Positions 29,848 through 39,686 of a stretch of DNA of 64,000 nucleotides are shown one piece after another. Each line of letters begins with the position of its first letter. The stretch's first letter is position 1. The stretch spans positions 31,459-95,458 of the forward strand of contig CANLRB010000018.1 of assembly GCA_947493455.1 (NCBI GenBank), read 5' to 3'. The notes beneath the pieces are model-generated. The model saw nothing but the letters and a program-made list of their open reading frames with translations, was not told where the DNA came from and made no database searches. The stretch is from an uncultured Pseudoalteromonas sp. (GTDB lineage Bacteria > Pseudomonadota > Gammaproteobacteria > Enterobacterales > Alteromonadaceae). Both the position numbers and the translations under genes were made by a program.

Positions 29848-31581
29848 TTACAAAATATGCATATGTTGCTCATTTAGTGTCAAATGCGTAGGCATTAAGT
29901 AGTCGCGATAAAGGTAGCGATACAGTTTGTTCACTTTACCTTTTTTGTCCGTTTGTGGTTTATCCTGTTGCTTAGCGATTAGCGTGTCAACAAATTGTTC
30001 GAACTGCTGTTGGTGTTTTGTTGCCAACGAATCGAGCAATTTTGCGTAACCGTCAAAATAGTCGGTACGTAAGAAATACGCGAGTTGTTGATAGGCAGTT
30101 AAATCATGCTCTGCTAAATATCGGTTTGCCAAATACGACCATTGATATATTTGTTCACTACCTTTTGAGTAATCGGTAGCAAATATATCGGTTAAGCTCG
30201 GCCATTTATCTTTTGCCAGCTCTTTTGCTGTCTTAATGGCGCGGGGATTATTATCACCTTGTGCAATAAGTTCAGCTTGTCCTTCACTCCACCAAACTAA
30301 ATGACTAGGGAAATGACCAAAGCCACTGTATTTATTAAAACGCCCGTCGAGGTAGTGCATGTACTCGTGGTTTAGATTCCAAACCGAAAAGTCATCTTTC
30401 CAAAACGCTTTAAATGAATAAAAAGTCGCTTGATTACCCGGTGCGCTCGGTTTTCCTTCTATGTACATACCACCGTTATTAGTATTAATGTCGAACAACA
30501 TTTGGCCATGCTGGTTATAACCTGAGTAATGATCAAAAATCACCACACGCAATGACGTATTAAAGTCGTTGGCAACTGCTTTATTTTTTGTCGCTAACAG
30601 TTGGTGAAAGTCTGATTCTTGAGAAATTAATTGTGTACATGATTGCGCTAGTTGCTCATTTGTTAAGCCTTGTGCACGTATAAAGAGTGACTCAGAGCAG
30701 CGGTGGTTAATTGGCAATGCGGTGTCGATGTCAATGAACTCACATTGATTTGGGAATAACTCGTCGCAGGCTGACTTTCCGCGAAAGCTATTTACAAGAT
30801 AGCGTTGAGAAAATAAATGCTTAGCCGATTTTTTAGTTGACGCGTTACGCTCAAGTGCTTGCCAAACTTGCTCATCAAGAGCGTTGGCATCTTCCTTTTC
30901 GAGTAAAAAATGCGTATAGCCTAATGCCCATAATGCATGCTCTTGTTGCCAGCCTTGATCAGTCGCAACTAAGGCTAACAATTGTTGTTTCATTTCAGCA
31001 TTAAAATGGGTTAGCAGTGACGTTTTAATTTTTTCATTTCTTCGAGCTTCAAAAGCTAAAAAGCCATATACACGCATCTGTTCCCACGCCATATATTGGC
31101 TTGCTTGTGAAGCCGATGGGTCAATGGGTGAAATCACTAAGTTGTGTAAATGTGGCGTAACGTCGATTGCTGTATCGTCATCGTTGAAATAGCGGTATAC
31201 CAGTACACTGTAGTTTTCAATAAATCGTGCATAGAGATCGGATTCAGATGACGCTGATTGAGCAATTTGCAGCAACTGAGTACTTAGTTGTGATAGTTGA
31301 TCGTTGGTAAGCTTATCAACATCGCCAAAATAACTGTAACCTCTAAGTGCATAAAGAATTTGGTTAACTTCTGGTGTTAATTTGCCCGCACCTGCCAGGT
31401 AGTTCAAACGTGTTTGCAAGGCATCAAACTCAGTGGTGCGCAGATTGCTTTCTTGCCAAAACGTGTTTTGCGTAAAACCAAGTGCATCGAAGCTTTGCGG
31501 TGCAGTAACTTGTTGGGTTTGCTCACATGCTGATAACGCGATTACGGCAGCACCGATGAGAGAATATTTTAGGCGATTCAT
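29848..31581 (-). CDS. M9 family collagenase-like metallopeptidase, lipoprotein
   Basis: The 577-residue protein starts with a lipoprotein signal (MNRLKYSLIGAAVIALSAC, Cys about 19). The zinc motif H405-E-Y-M-H409-YLDGRF matches the microbial collagenase HEYVHYLDG, and the downstream WWSEGQAELIAQG supplies the third ligand region. The N-terminal helical part resembles the M9 activator domain. PKD and collagen-binding C-terminal domains found in secreted clostridial and Vibrio collagenases are absent. It should act at the cell surface or periplasm. It is divergent from pyrC. True collagen cleavage is inferred only from family membership. Confidence 0.9.
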   Translation of the reverse strand: MNRLKYSLIGAAVIALSACEQTQQVTAPQSFDALGFTQNTFWQESNLRTTEFDALQTRLNYLAGAGKLTPEVNQILYALRGYSYFGDVDKLTNDQLSQLSTQLLQIAQSASSESDLYARFIENYSVLVYRYFNDDDTAIDVTPHLHNLVISPIDPSASQASQYMAWEQMRVYGFLAFEARRNEKIKTSLLTHFNAEMKQQLLALVATDQGWQQEHALWALGYTHFLLEKEDANALDEQVWQALERNASTKKSAKHLFSQRYLVNSFRGKSACDELFPNQCEFIDIDTALPINHRCSESLFIRAQGLTNEQLAQSCTQLISQESDFHQLLATKNKAVANDFNTSLRVVIFDHYSGYNQHGQMLFDINTNNGGMYIEGKPSAPGNQATFYSFKAFWKDDFSVWNLNHEYMHYLDGRFNKYSGFGHFPSHLVWWSEGQAELIAQGDNNPRAIKTAKELAKDKWPSLTDIFATDYSKGSEQIYQWSYLANRYLAEHDLTAYQQLAYFLRTDYFDGYAKLLDSLATKHQQQFEQFVDTLIAKQQDKPQTDKKGKVNKLYRYLYRDYLMPTHLTLNEQHMHIL

Positions 31582-31639
31582 AATAAATCCAGGCTATCTT
31601 TTACGTTGTAAATAATTGAGAGAATATCAAGAGTGAATA

Positions 31640-31677
31640 TTGTATACAACTTAGTTGGTGAAATTGCATGGTTTCAC
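31640..31677. promoter_or_regulatory. Dyads in the collagenase-pyrC divergent region
   Basis: TTGTATACAA (31640-31649) is a perfect 10-bp palindrome. GTGAAA and TTTCAC (about 31658-31677) form a second short dyad. Both lie between two divergent starts. No regulator is identified. Confidence 0.3.
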
Positions 31678-31737
31678 TTTACACATCACAGTATGCACAA
31701 TAAGATCCACCTTATCGTTCACAAGTAAGATAAGCCA

Positions 31738-32778
31738 ATGACAAGTAATCTAACTAGCCTCACCTTAACCCGCCCAGACGACTGGCATATTCACCTACGA
31801 GATGGCGAACAGTTAACTGATACAGTTCGCGATGTAAGCCGTTATATGCAACGTGCGATTATCATGCCTAATTTGGTTCCGCCAGCAACATGCACAGAAT
31901 CGGCATTGAGCTACCGTGACCGTATTATGGCTGCAGGGCCGCAAAATAGTTTTGAGCCTTTAATGGTGTTATATCTAACGAATAACACAACGCCTGAAGA
32001 AATTAAAAAAGCGAAAGCGACAGGCAAAATTGTGGCGGCTAAATTGTATCCAGCGGGTGCAACAACCAATTCGGATTCGGGCGTGACGTCGATTGAGGGC
32101 ATGTACCCAGTATTTGAAGCAATGGCTGAATGCGGTATGTTATTGCTTATTCACGGCGAAGTAACAGATTCAAGTATTGATATTTTTGACCGCGAAAAAG
32201 TTTTTATTGAAACTAAACTGAAAAAGATTGTTGCTGATTTCCCACAACTTAAAATTGTACTTGAACACATTACTACCAAAGATGCGGCAGAATTTGTGGC
32301 GGCGGCAGGTGACAACGTAGCTGCAACGATTACTGCGCACCATTTATTGTACAACCGCAACCACATGCTTGCCGGTGGTATTCGTCCGCACTATTATTGT
32401 TTACCAATTTTAAAACGTAACATTCATCAGCAAGCATTGATTGCAGCAGCGACAAGTGGCAGCAAAAAGTTCTTTTTAGGCACGGATTCTGCGCCGCATC
32501 TAAAAGATAAAAAAGAGGCTTCGTGTGGCTGTGCAGGTTCTTACACAGCGCATGCGGCACTTGAATTGTATGCCGAAGCGTTTGAAGAAGCAGGCGCACT
32601 TGATAAGCTTGAGGCGTTTGCAAGCTTTAATGGCCCTGATTTTTATGACCTACCGCGCAATACTGATACCGTGACACTGGTTAAAGAGCCATGGACAGTG
32701 CCAGACTCGTATCCACTTGGTAATGATGTGGTGGTACCTATTCGCGCAGGCGACACCATTAATTGGCAAGTAAAATAA
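31738..32778 (+). CDS. pyrC: Dihydroorotase, class II
   Basis: PyrC closes N-carbamoyl-aspartate to dihydroorotate in pyrimidine synthesis. The 346 residues match E. coli PyrC (348). Metal and active-site motifs are DWHIHLRDG (near 16-22), the carboxylated lysine in [13 protein letters not shown] (about K102), LLIHGEV, VLEHITT and [16 protein letters not shown] strong terminator shared with the YhhN gene follows. The SD is weak, as is common for this gene, whose translation in enterics depends on start-site choice; I did not see that control here. Confidence 0.96.
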   Translation: MTSNLTSLTLTRPDDWHIHLRDGEQLTDTVRDVSRYMQRAIIMPNLVPPATCTESALSYRDRIMAAGPQNSFEPLMVLYLTNNTTPEEIKKAKATGKIVAAKLYPAGATTNSDSGVTSIEGMYPVFEAMAECGMLLLIHGEVTDSSIDIFDREKVFIETKLKKIVADFPQLKIVLEHITTKDAAEFVAAAGDNVAATITAHHLLYNRNHMLAGGIRPHYYCLPILKRNIHQQALIAAATSGSKKFFLGTDSAPHLKDKKEASCGCAGSYTAHAALELYAEAFEEAGALDKLEAFASFNGPDFYDLPRNTDTVTLVKEPWTVPDSYPLGNDVVVPIRAGDTINWQVK

Positions 32779-32782
32779 TCCA

Positions 32783-32817
32783 ATAAAAAAACGCTTCATA
32801 TTGAAGCGTTTTTTTAT
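32783..32817. terminator. Bidirectional terminator between pyrC and the YhhN gene
   Basis: AAAAAAACGCTTCA and TGAAGCGTTTTTTT pair around TAT. A/T runs on both sides fit termination of both convergent genes. Confidence 0.93.
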
Positions 32818-32826
32818 TTCTATTGC

Positions 32827-33459
32827 TTAGTTGGTTAAGCTGGTGGCAATTAATACTTGTGCAAAATAATAGGTACTTAAAACAAAAATTTGTGAATAAG
32901 GGTGACGTTTTACAAACTTTGCGTAGGCAAGCGCTGAATCCGATAGCATAAATATGATGGCGCCAATAAAGGCAAAATAGGCAAACGGCAATTCAGAGAT
33001 ATGATTAAAGCTGTAGCTGGTGAGCACCATTGCAAATAAAATACCCGCATACGCAACAATGGCAATTTTTAAACGGCCAACTTTAGGTAATAAAATAGCC
33101 AGTAAAACGGCGCAGTAAACCAGTAAGCACCCGATCACAAAGAGATTATAACTAAAGCCATAAGGCTGTAAAAAAGCGGTAATATAAAATACATGCGCGA
33201 TAAAAAAGCTGATTAAGCCGTGTATAAACTTATCACTTTGCAACATCAAAAAAATGTCGCCAAGTAATGAAAAAGCGAGCCCGGCCAAAATTAAGTAATG
33301 AACACCTGTAAAATGGTTCGTTTGCCCATACGCTAATACAATAATTAAACTTGTCGTGAGCGGTTTAAAGAAGTAACAGAGGCGATGAATTTTTTTATGG
33401 TCGAAGAATATATGGTAACTCGCGCTCAAAAAGATTGCGGCGATCAGAAGTGAGTACAT
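32827..33459 (-). CDS. YhhN family membrane protein (lysoplasmalogenase-like)
   Basis: The 210-residue protein has about eight hydrophobic segments. It shows the YhhN/TMEM86 signature: YFFKPLTTSLI, LAFSLLGDIFLM, GLISFFIAHVFYI, GAIIFMLSDSALA and STYYFAQVLIA, including the conserved Asp residues. Some family members (animal TMEM86B and a Legionella protein) hydrolyse lysoplasmalogen. Plasmalogens are not expected in an aerobic gammaproteobacterium, so the substrate here is uncertain. It is located between pyrC and the mks operon. Confidence 0.88.
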   Translation of the reverse strand: MYSLLIAAIFLSASYHIFFDHKKIHRLCYFFKPLTTSLIIVLAYGQTNHFTGVHYLILAGLAFSLLGDIFLMLQSDKFIHGLISFFIAHVFYITAFLQPYGFSYNLFVIGCLLVYCAVLLAILLPKVGRLKIAIVAYAGILFAMVLTSYSFNHISELPFAYFAFIGAIIFMLSDSALAYAKFVKRHPYSQIFVLSTYYFAQVLIATSLTN

Positions 33460-33522
33460 TATTGTTATTATAGTTTAAATTGAATAGCTTATAGCCTAAT
33501 GCTTTATGCTGACAAGTGCAAT

Positions 33523-33554
33523 AGGACGACAAGGGCGCGGTGCCTTATCGTCCT
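33523..33554 (-). terminator. Hairpin after mksB
   Basis: AGGACGACAAGG and CCTTATCGTCCT pair over 12 positions with one wobble. It lies 18-49 bp past the mksB stop. No clear U-tract follows, so it may be an RNA-stabilising hairpin rather than a true terminator. Confidence 0.5.
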
Positions 33555-33571
33555 AATTCTAATTTACTTCG

Positions 33572-36361
33572 TTAAGTTGTTTCTTGCTTGTCGATCACTT
33601 GGATCCAGTCCTTTTCGTCGACCCAGTTGGTTGAGCCATTCGTCAAGGTGCGAATAGGCACAATATATTCGCAACTGAGTTGAGGTTTTACTGACGCAAA
33701 AAGTGGTACAAAGCCAAAGCTGTAGGCCGTTTCAATAATTGCGCGTTGGTTTTGTGGATCAATATCGGCGGCTTCATCAATATAAATTGGAATACGGAAT
33801 TGGCGCTGCTCTTTATCTGATAATAAATAGCGAATAAACAACATACCACACAAGAGTTTTATGGTGATCCGTGTACCGTTTGAACCGGCGGAGTCAATTT
33901 TACTGAAGGTATCGGTTTCGCCGGCGCGATTGACAACAACAAAGCGAATATCAAATAAATCGCTCAGGGTGAGGCCCGCTTTTTCAGATGCAAAACTAAT
34001 AATATGATCTTTTGCTGAGTTGAGCGCTGTTTCATCAAAAGGTGCTGCGCTAAGTAAATCCAGCGTATCGCCGTCGTTTATTTGTGCCGACGTTGAGACA
34101 ATTTTATCGATACTATCGACTAACTGTTTGCGCGGCAATACCTCAATTTTGAATGATTGTAAGTTTGAAATTTGATGCTGACTAATACCTTTATTGAATA
34201 TATTCATCTCGCGGCATAAACGGTCAAGATCTTCACGTAACCCTTTGATGGTTGCAGCAACTTCGGTGAGGGCCACGCGCGCTTGGCGTTCCACGGCTTG
34301 GTGTTCATTGTCGATGTTGTGCAGCGCATTGATGAGTTTCGAGTACTTTATTTGATCATCGCTTTCATTATCGAACTTGGTAATGCCGCTATTGTAAATG
34401 TGCAAATACGTATTGCGTATATTGATGTCGAAGTTGCGAAGTTCGTGGCAATCTTTATTAAAGCCGTGAATGAGATCACTTAGATTGTCAAAATCAATCG
34501 TGATTTCAATTGGGTAAGGGGTGATGTCACCGTCGTAAAAATCAAGTGTATGGTCAATACGTTCAGACTTAATTTGGTCGAGTCGCTGACTTTGACGCAA
34601 AATCTGATCGCGCTTGGCAGTTAAAATTGCTCGGCGGTCGGCGCTACCTGCTACTGCCAATTGTGCTTGTTGTAAGTGCTCGGTGACTTCTTCTTGCTCC
34701 ATTTCGAGCTGTTGTTGCAAAGTCCCTTGCGCCTCGACCGAGCTGAACATTGCTTGGTATTCACTCAAGTGCTTAAGCGCATTTTCGCATGCCATCATTT
34801 CTTGATATAGCACTTCTTTTTGTTGCTCTTTGCCAGCGAGGTCCTGAGCGACATTGCGCTGCGCTTCAAGCTCTTGCAGAGATTGTGTTACGGCCGCGAG
34901 TTTTTGTTCAAGTGATGCTTTGTTCTCGCCACTTTGCATTTCGATATTGGGCAAACTTTTTAGGTTGATTGTAGCACCAGGCACAGTCAACATTTGATTG
35001 GTGATGTTTGTACTAAATGCATCTAGGAACGCGCTGAATTTAGCTTCATCATCAATTGTTATTTCACCTTTACCTGTGGTGGCAAATGCCAAAATATCGG
35101 GGTTAAGTAACCGCGAAATGTCTTCGACTTCGCGCAGTGATAAATCTTCGCGCATGCGTGTAAACAAGTTAAATTCGAGATTTTTTAGCTGCAACTTAAG
35201 GCTCTTTACTTGTTTTGCCGCTTCTTTAATACGGAAGTCGAGCGTCACGATTGATTGCCCTTGCACGCTAGTTAAGGTGTGTGACAGGGCTTCGTATTCG
35301 TGCTTGATACGTTTTAAATCGCTATTTAAACTCGCTTCATCAACTAGCTCAAATTCACTCTTCAGCGCATTAAATTGCGTAAACCACGCGTCTATTTGTG
35401 TGCGTTTTCGTTCAATTTCTTGCAATTGACTTAAGTACAAGCGCTGCTTGTGGTCAAATTCAGTTTTCTCGCCGTCGAGTGCGTCTAACTGTTCGGCAAT
35501 CTCGTCCAGTTGTGTGGTTTTATAGTGTTCATAGTCACTGAGTGCGAGGTCGATTTTAGGTGCGTAGGCTGCTAATTTACCATTCAGTACTTTTTTGTTG
35601 GCAAGCATGCCTTCAAGGGCATGAATGGCGTCACTGTTTTTTTCTAGTGCGGCTAGTTCGAGACGCGCACGGTGGACTTTATCAAAGGCTCGTTGCCAAA
35701 TATCGTAAAAATCAACTTTAGCGTTTGACATGTGGCGCTCAAATACTTTGAGCATAAAACGTTTTACATCACTCGCCCCAAGTTTATGTAAGTTTATGAT
35801 GCGACGGAAAATTTCTTTATAAATCGGAGCGTCATTGGCATGGTTTAGCGGGATCATCTTGAGGTTAAGCTCGCTATCAAACGGTGTTGCACCGCCTGTT
35901 AATAACGCGTTTAACTCTTGCGCTTTTAATTCAAATGGCTGGTGGCCTAAATCTGTCAAATGTTTGAATAAGCGGGTGTACTTAATTATTTTATTGTCGT
36001 TGCTATAGTGTTCGAGCGCCAATTTACCGTGATAGCAAAAGTACTGATAACCATAGCCGGCGATTTTACCAAGGCCAGCAACACCAATCACGACCGGGCC
36101 ATGAGGGAGCTCAGCTTCCAATAAAATATAAGATTGGTCTGTGGCAAAATAAAATTTACGCGTTTCATCAAGATCATGTCCGTCCCACTCGGTTAATCTT
36201 AAGTCGTTAATAAGTGGAAACTGGAGCGCGTTGATCACCGAGCTTTTACCGGTATTGTTTGGCGCACAAATAGAACTGCTTTTATCTAGTGGGATTACGC
36301 ACTTTGCGTAGCCAGCCGTATTTAATAGCGCAAGTTTCGTTAAGCCATATAATTGATTCAT
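33572..36361 (-). CDS. mksB: MksB, SMC-like condensin ATPase
   Basis: The 929-residue ATPase is the motor subunit of a MukBEF-like condensin. The head has a Walker A variant (CAPNNTGKSSVINALQFPL, Ala for the first Gly) at about 31-40. Long coiled coils at roughly 235-400 and 465-590 flank a central hinge-like segment. A C-terminal head holds a signature-like SNGTRITIKLLCGMLFIRYL and Walker B IYIDEAADID. The size is much smaller than MukB (about 1480) and fits MksB. The start overlaps the mksE stop by 4 bp. Known Mks complexes organise the chromosome, or restrict plasmids when joined by MksG/JetD. No nuclease gene is adjacent here. Confidence 0.88.
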   Translation of the reverse strand: MNQLYGLTKLALLNTAGYAKCVIPLDKSSSICAPNNTGKSSVINALQFPLINDLRLTEWDGHDLDETRKFYFATDQSYILLEAELPHGPVVIGVAGLGKIAGYGYQYFCYHGKLALEHYSNDNKIIKYTRLFKHLTDLGHQPFELKAQELNALLTGGATPFDSELNLKMIPLNHANDAPIYKEIFRRIINLHKLGASDVKRFMLKVFERHMSNAKVDFYDIWQRAFDKVHRARLELAALEKNSDAIHALEGMLANKKVLNGKLAAYAPKIDLALSDYEHYKTTQLDEIAEQLDALDGEKTEFDHKQRLYLSQLQEIERKRTQIDAWFTQFNALKSEFELVDEASLNSDLKRIKHEYEALSHTLTSVQGQSIVTLDFRIKEAAKQVKSLKLQLKNLEFNLFTRMREDLSLREVEDISRLLNPDILAFATTGKGEITIDDEAKFSAFLDAFSTNITNQMLTVPGATINLKSLPNIEMQSGENKASLEQKLAAVTQSLQELEAQRNVAQDLAGKEQQKEVLYQEMMACENALKHLSEYQAMFSSVEAQGTLQQQLEMEQEEVTEHLQQAQLAVAGSADRRAILTAKRDQILRQSQRLDQIKSERIDHTLDFYDGDITPYPIEITIDFDNLSDLIHGFNKDCHELRNFDINIRNTYLHIYNSGITKFDNESDDQIKYSKLINALHNIDNEHQAVERQARVALTEVAATIKGLREDLDRLCREMNIFNKGISQHQISNLQSFKIEVLPRKQLVDSIDKIVSTSAQINDGDTLDLLSAAPFDETALNSAKDHIISFASEKAGLTLSDLFDIRFVVVNRAGETDTFSKIDSAGSNGTRITIKLLCGMLFIRYLLSDKEQRQFRIPIYIDEAADIDPQNQRAIIETAYSFGFVPLFASVKPQLSCEYIVPIRTLTNGSTNWVDEKDWIQVIDKQETT

Positions 36362-36915
36362 GCTGGCTCCTCGGCAGTCATTTCTTGAAAGTCGTTTATT
36401 TCTAATAAGGCATCAATATAGCGATATGCAGGGGCTTGCAATAAAAACCCTTGCTCAGTGGCTTTGGCGACACCAAGACGCACCATGCGCATAAATACAT
36501 CTTTACGTAAATCAGAGCCTGAAAAAATTTCGAGTTGATCAAATAAATGTTTGTTATGTTGCACTAATGACTGCATTAGCGATAAATCAATGTCTTGGTC
36601 AAACAAGGCATTAATCGGGTCATTGCCTTGGTTAGCGAAATGTTCAATAAGAATATAAATAGTAAGCGCAAAAGAGCGCGAGGTTTTACCCATGCTTGGC
36701 GTAGCGTCGTCTGCATATAAATACACAAAGCCGCGCGCATCTTGCACTAATTCATAGCCCAATGCAGCAAATAGCGCGGCGTATTGCTCTATTTGTTGGT
36801 CAAGTTGTTGCCACAGTTCGCGGTCTTGTTCGCTGATATGGTAGCCGCTTACAAGTTTTTTATTGATCGCTTTTAATAAAGAGAGTTGCGATAGGTCAAT
36901 GTGTGTCATGATCAA
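36358..36915 (-). CDS. mksE: MksE, condensin KITE-type subunit
   Basis: The 185-residue protein lies between mksF and mksB, overlapping each by 4 bp. The segments 'GYELVQDARGFVYLYAD' and 'SFALTIYILIEHFANQG' fit the winged-helix architecture of MukE/MksE (KITE) proteins, which bind the kleisin and the head. Sequence similarity alone is weak; the order and overlaps carry the call. The annotation DUF4194 may be applied to this family. It probably forms a dimer with MksF inside the complex. Confidence 0.82.
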   Translation of the reverse strand: MIMTHIDLSQLSLLKAINKKLVSGYHISEQDRELWQQLDQQIEQYAALFAALGYELVQDARGFVYLYADDATPSMGKTSRSFALTIYILIEHFANQGNDPINALFDQDIDLSLMQSLVQHNKHLFDQLEIFSGSDLRKDVFMRMVRLGVAKATEQGFLLQAPAYRYIDALLEINDFQEMTAEEPA

Positions 36916-38168
36916 GGTTGCTCATTTGAATTAATTGCCCCGTGATACGGGTGCAAAATAAACTGGTGTTGATGGTGCGCTAATGTCATCGGTTGTTCAG
37001 CTTGTTCAATGTTGATAGCTGGGTCACTCGCGAGCTTTTGATATAAATAAAGCAGTTCGTCGGCTTCAAGTCCGCTGTATTCATCTTCAAGGAACGCAAA
37101 TAGCGAGCGCGGCGTCGTCTCACTTTGTTTAAAAAAGCAGTGTTTGACTTTGTCGTAGTCAGGCACATGTGGCAGTGCATAACGGTCTATTTCATCTGGG
37201 TTTGGTAGGGTGTATTCTGCTTGTTCAAACTCATTGAGTTCGGCCATATAAGCAACCATTTGGTTTGCGTTGCCTAGCGACATTTTTTGCGGTTCTGATT
37301 GAAACGCAGGAACAAATTCACCGAGCACTGCATTGACGCCTTGTTTTCTTATTCTACTCAGCACATTGGCAGCTTGACGGGTTAATTGCGTATTGCGACG
37401 CAGTTCTTCACGCAGGGGTAATAAAATATCGGCGCTTTTAGTTAAGCTTTTTTGGCCAGTTAAATACATATCCAGAATGCGCGTACGTAATTGCTCCAGC
37501 ATGCGTTTTTCTTGATTAAACTTACCTGTCGCCATTATGTATTCAATTAACTCGCTGATTTGATGCTCAATTTGTGCAAAACAGGTTTTAAAATGGCCGC
37601 CGATATCCACCATGGTCAGCATGGGCTCAATGTATTCGTCAAAGGCTTCAATAACCGCTTTATAACGTTTGGCCAGGCTCATGTGAGTATCATTTGATTT
37701 GGCCTGTTCAACTAAGTTAAAAATAGCATTTTGGTTGTGTAAAAACAGTTTGACGATTTTACGTACTCGATCATCCATAATGCGCGCATTGCGCGCTAAT
37801 TCATATTGATCATCACTGAGGCCTGCATTGTACATTCGTTGACCAACGCGTGTTAGGTCGTCTACCAAAGCCGAAATTTCGCCCATAGCGCCGAGGTTTT
37901 CTTCTTGCAATAAATGTTGGCAAAAGTCGGCAATTGCACGATTTATCTCCAGTTGAGAGGATTTGGCCAATGGAATAATAATTTCTAGCTGTAACAATTT
38001 ATTCACCTCTTTGAATACCTTGTCGGAACTCAAATGCGGCTGTTGTTGTTTGATGATAGTTTGTACATCGAGAAAGCTAAAATCACTTAAATTAAAGCGC
38101 TTAACCAGCACTTCTAAAAGAGGCCAGTAATCGTTGATAGCACTGAGTATTCGCTTAGGAGGGATCAT
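36912..38168 (-). CDS. mksF: MksF, condensin kleisin subunit
   Basis: The 418-residue helical protein is first in the operon. It has an N-terminal winged-helix-like part, long helical middle (about 90-290) and a C-terminal region. This fits MksF/MukF kleisins that bridge the MksB heads. The gene order F-E-B with two ATGA overlaps is the standard Mks/MukBEF layout. It is divergent from nhaD with 171 bp between. No DNA-binding regulator gene is adjacent. The family assignment is by context plus general shape. Confidence 0.82.
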   Translation of the reverse strand: MIPPKRILSAINDYWPLLEVLVKRFNLSDFSFLDVQTIIKQQQPHLSSDKVFKEVNKLLQLEIIIPLAKSSQLEINRAIADFCQHLLQEENLGAMGEISALVDDLTRVGQRMYNAGLSDDQYELARNARIMDDRVRKIVKLFLHNQNAIFNLVEQAKSNDTHMSLAKRYKAVIEAFDEYIEPMLTMVDIGGHFKTCFAQIEHQISELIEYIMATGKFNQEKRMLEQLRTRILDMYLTGQKSLTKSADILLPLREELRRNTQLTRQAANVLSRIRKQGVNAVLGEFVPAFQSEPQKMSLGNANQMVAYMAELNEFEQAEYTLPNPDEIDRYALPHVPDYDKVKHCFFKQSETTPRSLFAFLEDEYSGLEADELLYLYQKLASDPAINIEQAEQPMTLAHHQHQFILHPYHGAINSNEQP

Positions 38169-38339
38169 AATTATCCACGTTTAATTTATTTATATTCGTA
38201 CACGACATGTTTATTCAGAATTTAGTTTAAATTTAGCCTAACGATGGTCTAGTTTTAGGTAATTTTAAGTGTTAGACTTCGCGCGCTTTCAAAGCAGGGT
38301 GCAACAAGGTTAACTCTTACTAAACAGGTTATTAACAAA

Positions 38340-39593
38340 ATGGTTTCAGGTGTCATACTTGCACTGATTGCGATCGCGTTTGTGCTGATCGTAATAGAAG
38401 ATATTATCCATGTAAACAAGGCTAAAACAACGTTATTTTTTGGTACATTGTGTTGGATTATTTCTTTTATCTTCCCGCTCCACGGGCAAAGCTCTCAAAT
38501 TATTCAAAATGAACTCAATCACAACATTTTAGAGATAGCGACCTTATGGTTGTTTTTGATGGCCGCGATGACATTCGTTGCCTATTTAAACTCCAAAGGC
38601 TTTATTCAAAACCTAGTTCACCGTGTTATGCCAAGTAAAATTACAGAGCGTAATTTGATGTACTTAGTTGGCGCGTTTGCATTTATTTTCTCTTCAATTT
38701 CAGACAATATCACCGCGACCTTGATTTCATTGGCGGTCGTGATGTCACTTAAACTTGAGGCGAAAAAGCGTATCAAGTATGCCACTTTGATTATTTTTGC
38801 AGTTAATTCAGGTGGCGTGTCGTTGATTACAGGTGATGTAACCACCTTAATGATTTTCTTAGCAGATAAAGTCACTATTGGTAATTTATTGCTACTCGTT
38901 GCGCCTGCGGCGTTATCTGTTTTTGCACTAGCCATGATGCTAAGTATCGGTATGAAGGGGGTACTTACATTTGAGCAAGTCGAGCATCGCCGAATTGAAA
39001 AAACCGACATTACCATTGCGGTGATCTTTTTTACGACGGTTATATCTACGTTAATACTCAGCGTGCTTTATAAAGTGCCACCGCTTTTAACCTTTTTATT
39101 CGGTTTATCATTTATGTTTTTGGTTGCCCAATTTTTAATGCGCAAAAAAGACGTTAATAAAAAGATTATCGATTATGTTCGAGAAATTGAATATGACACC
39201 TTGTTGTTCTTTGTTGGTGTATTGTTGCTTGTTGGCGCGATGAAAGAAGTAGGGGTTTTAGCACAGTTTACTCACTTGTACGAAGTACTGTCGCCTGAAT
39301 ACGCCAATTACATTATGGGTATTTTATCGGCTGCGGTTGATAACGTGCCGCTTACTGCTGCGTTACTTAAAGCTGATATTGTGATGGATACACGTCAGTG
39401 GCTAACGTTCACCTATGCGACCGGTGTAGGCGGTTCGATGCTGATTATCGGTTCGGCCGCGGGTATTATTGCGATGAGTAAGATTAAAGAGCTAACGTTT
39501 ATCAGTTATTTAAAAATGTCGTTCTATTTATTGGTCGCATACACCATAGGGTATGGTAGTTCGTACTTTGTTGGTCAATGGTTTTTAAATTAA
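38340..39593 (+). CDS. nhaD: Na+/H+ antiporter NhaD
   Basis: The 417-residue inner-membrane protein has about 12 hydrophobic segments. Motifs typical of the NhaD branch of the ion transporter superfamily are VIEDIIHVNKAKTTLFFG near the N-terminus, SSISDNITATLISLA, VNSGGVSLITGDVTTLMIF and AVDNVPLTAALLKADI. NhaD exports sodium (and lithium) against protons and is typical of marine and halophilic bacteria. The next terminator is at 39629. Confidence 0.92.
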   Translation: MVSGVILALIAIAFVLIVIEDIIHVNKAKTTLFFGTLCWIISFIFPLHGQSSQIIQNELNHNILEIATLWLFLMAAMTFVAYLNSKGFIQNLVHRVMPSKITERNLMYLVGAFAFIFSSISDNITATLISLAVVMSLKLEAKKRIKYATLIIFAVNSGGVSLITGDVTTLMIFLADKVTIGNLLLLVAPAALSVFALAMMLSIGMKGVLTFEQVEHRRIEKTDITIAVIFFTTVISTLILSVLYKVPPLLTFLFGLSFMFLVAQFLMRKKDVNKKIIDYVREIEYDTLLFFVGVLLLVGAMKEVGVLAQFTHLYEVLSPEYANYIMGILSAAVDNVPLTAALLKADIVMDTRQWLTFTYATGVGGSMLIIGSAAGIIAMSKIKELTFISYLKMSFYLLVAYTIGYGSSYFVGQWFLN

Positions 39594-39596
39594 TGA

Positions 39597-39625
39597 TTGA
39601 CAGCTAGACGTCTAAACTGTAAATT
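39597..39625 (+). promoter_or_regulatory. lysC promoter with MetJ box in the spacer
   Basis: TTGACA (39597-39602) and TAAATT (39620-39625) are 17 bp apart. The spacer contains a perfect met box AGACGTCT (39606-39613), preceded by a 5-of-8 box (TGACAGCT). The implied start lies inside the nhaD terminator hairpin, so the new transcript would lack its left arm. Prediction only. Confidence 0.6.
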
Positions 39626-39626
39626 T

Positions 39627-39656
39627 CAAAGGCCCTCGACAATGAGGGCTTTTTGT
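39627..39656 (+). terminator. Terminator after nhaD
   Basis: GCCCTC and GAGGGC pair around GACAAT; AAAG precedes and TTTTTG follows. Confidence 0.8.
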
Positions 39657-39686
39657 TTGTGATGTTTTAGAAAAACGAACAAACAA

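Noticed and set aside
34998-35429. A 143-codon plus-strand frame antisense to mksB
   Set aside because: It lies wholly within the coiled-coil part of mksB and reads as Ser/Cys-rich antisense without recognisable features.
33572-38168. Wadjet (JetABCD) plasmid-defence system
   Set aside because: The JetA/B/C-like genes are present, but no JetD/MksG nuclease gene lies on either side, so a chromosomal MksBEF is the simpler call.
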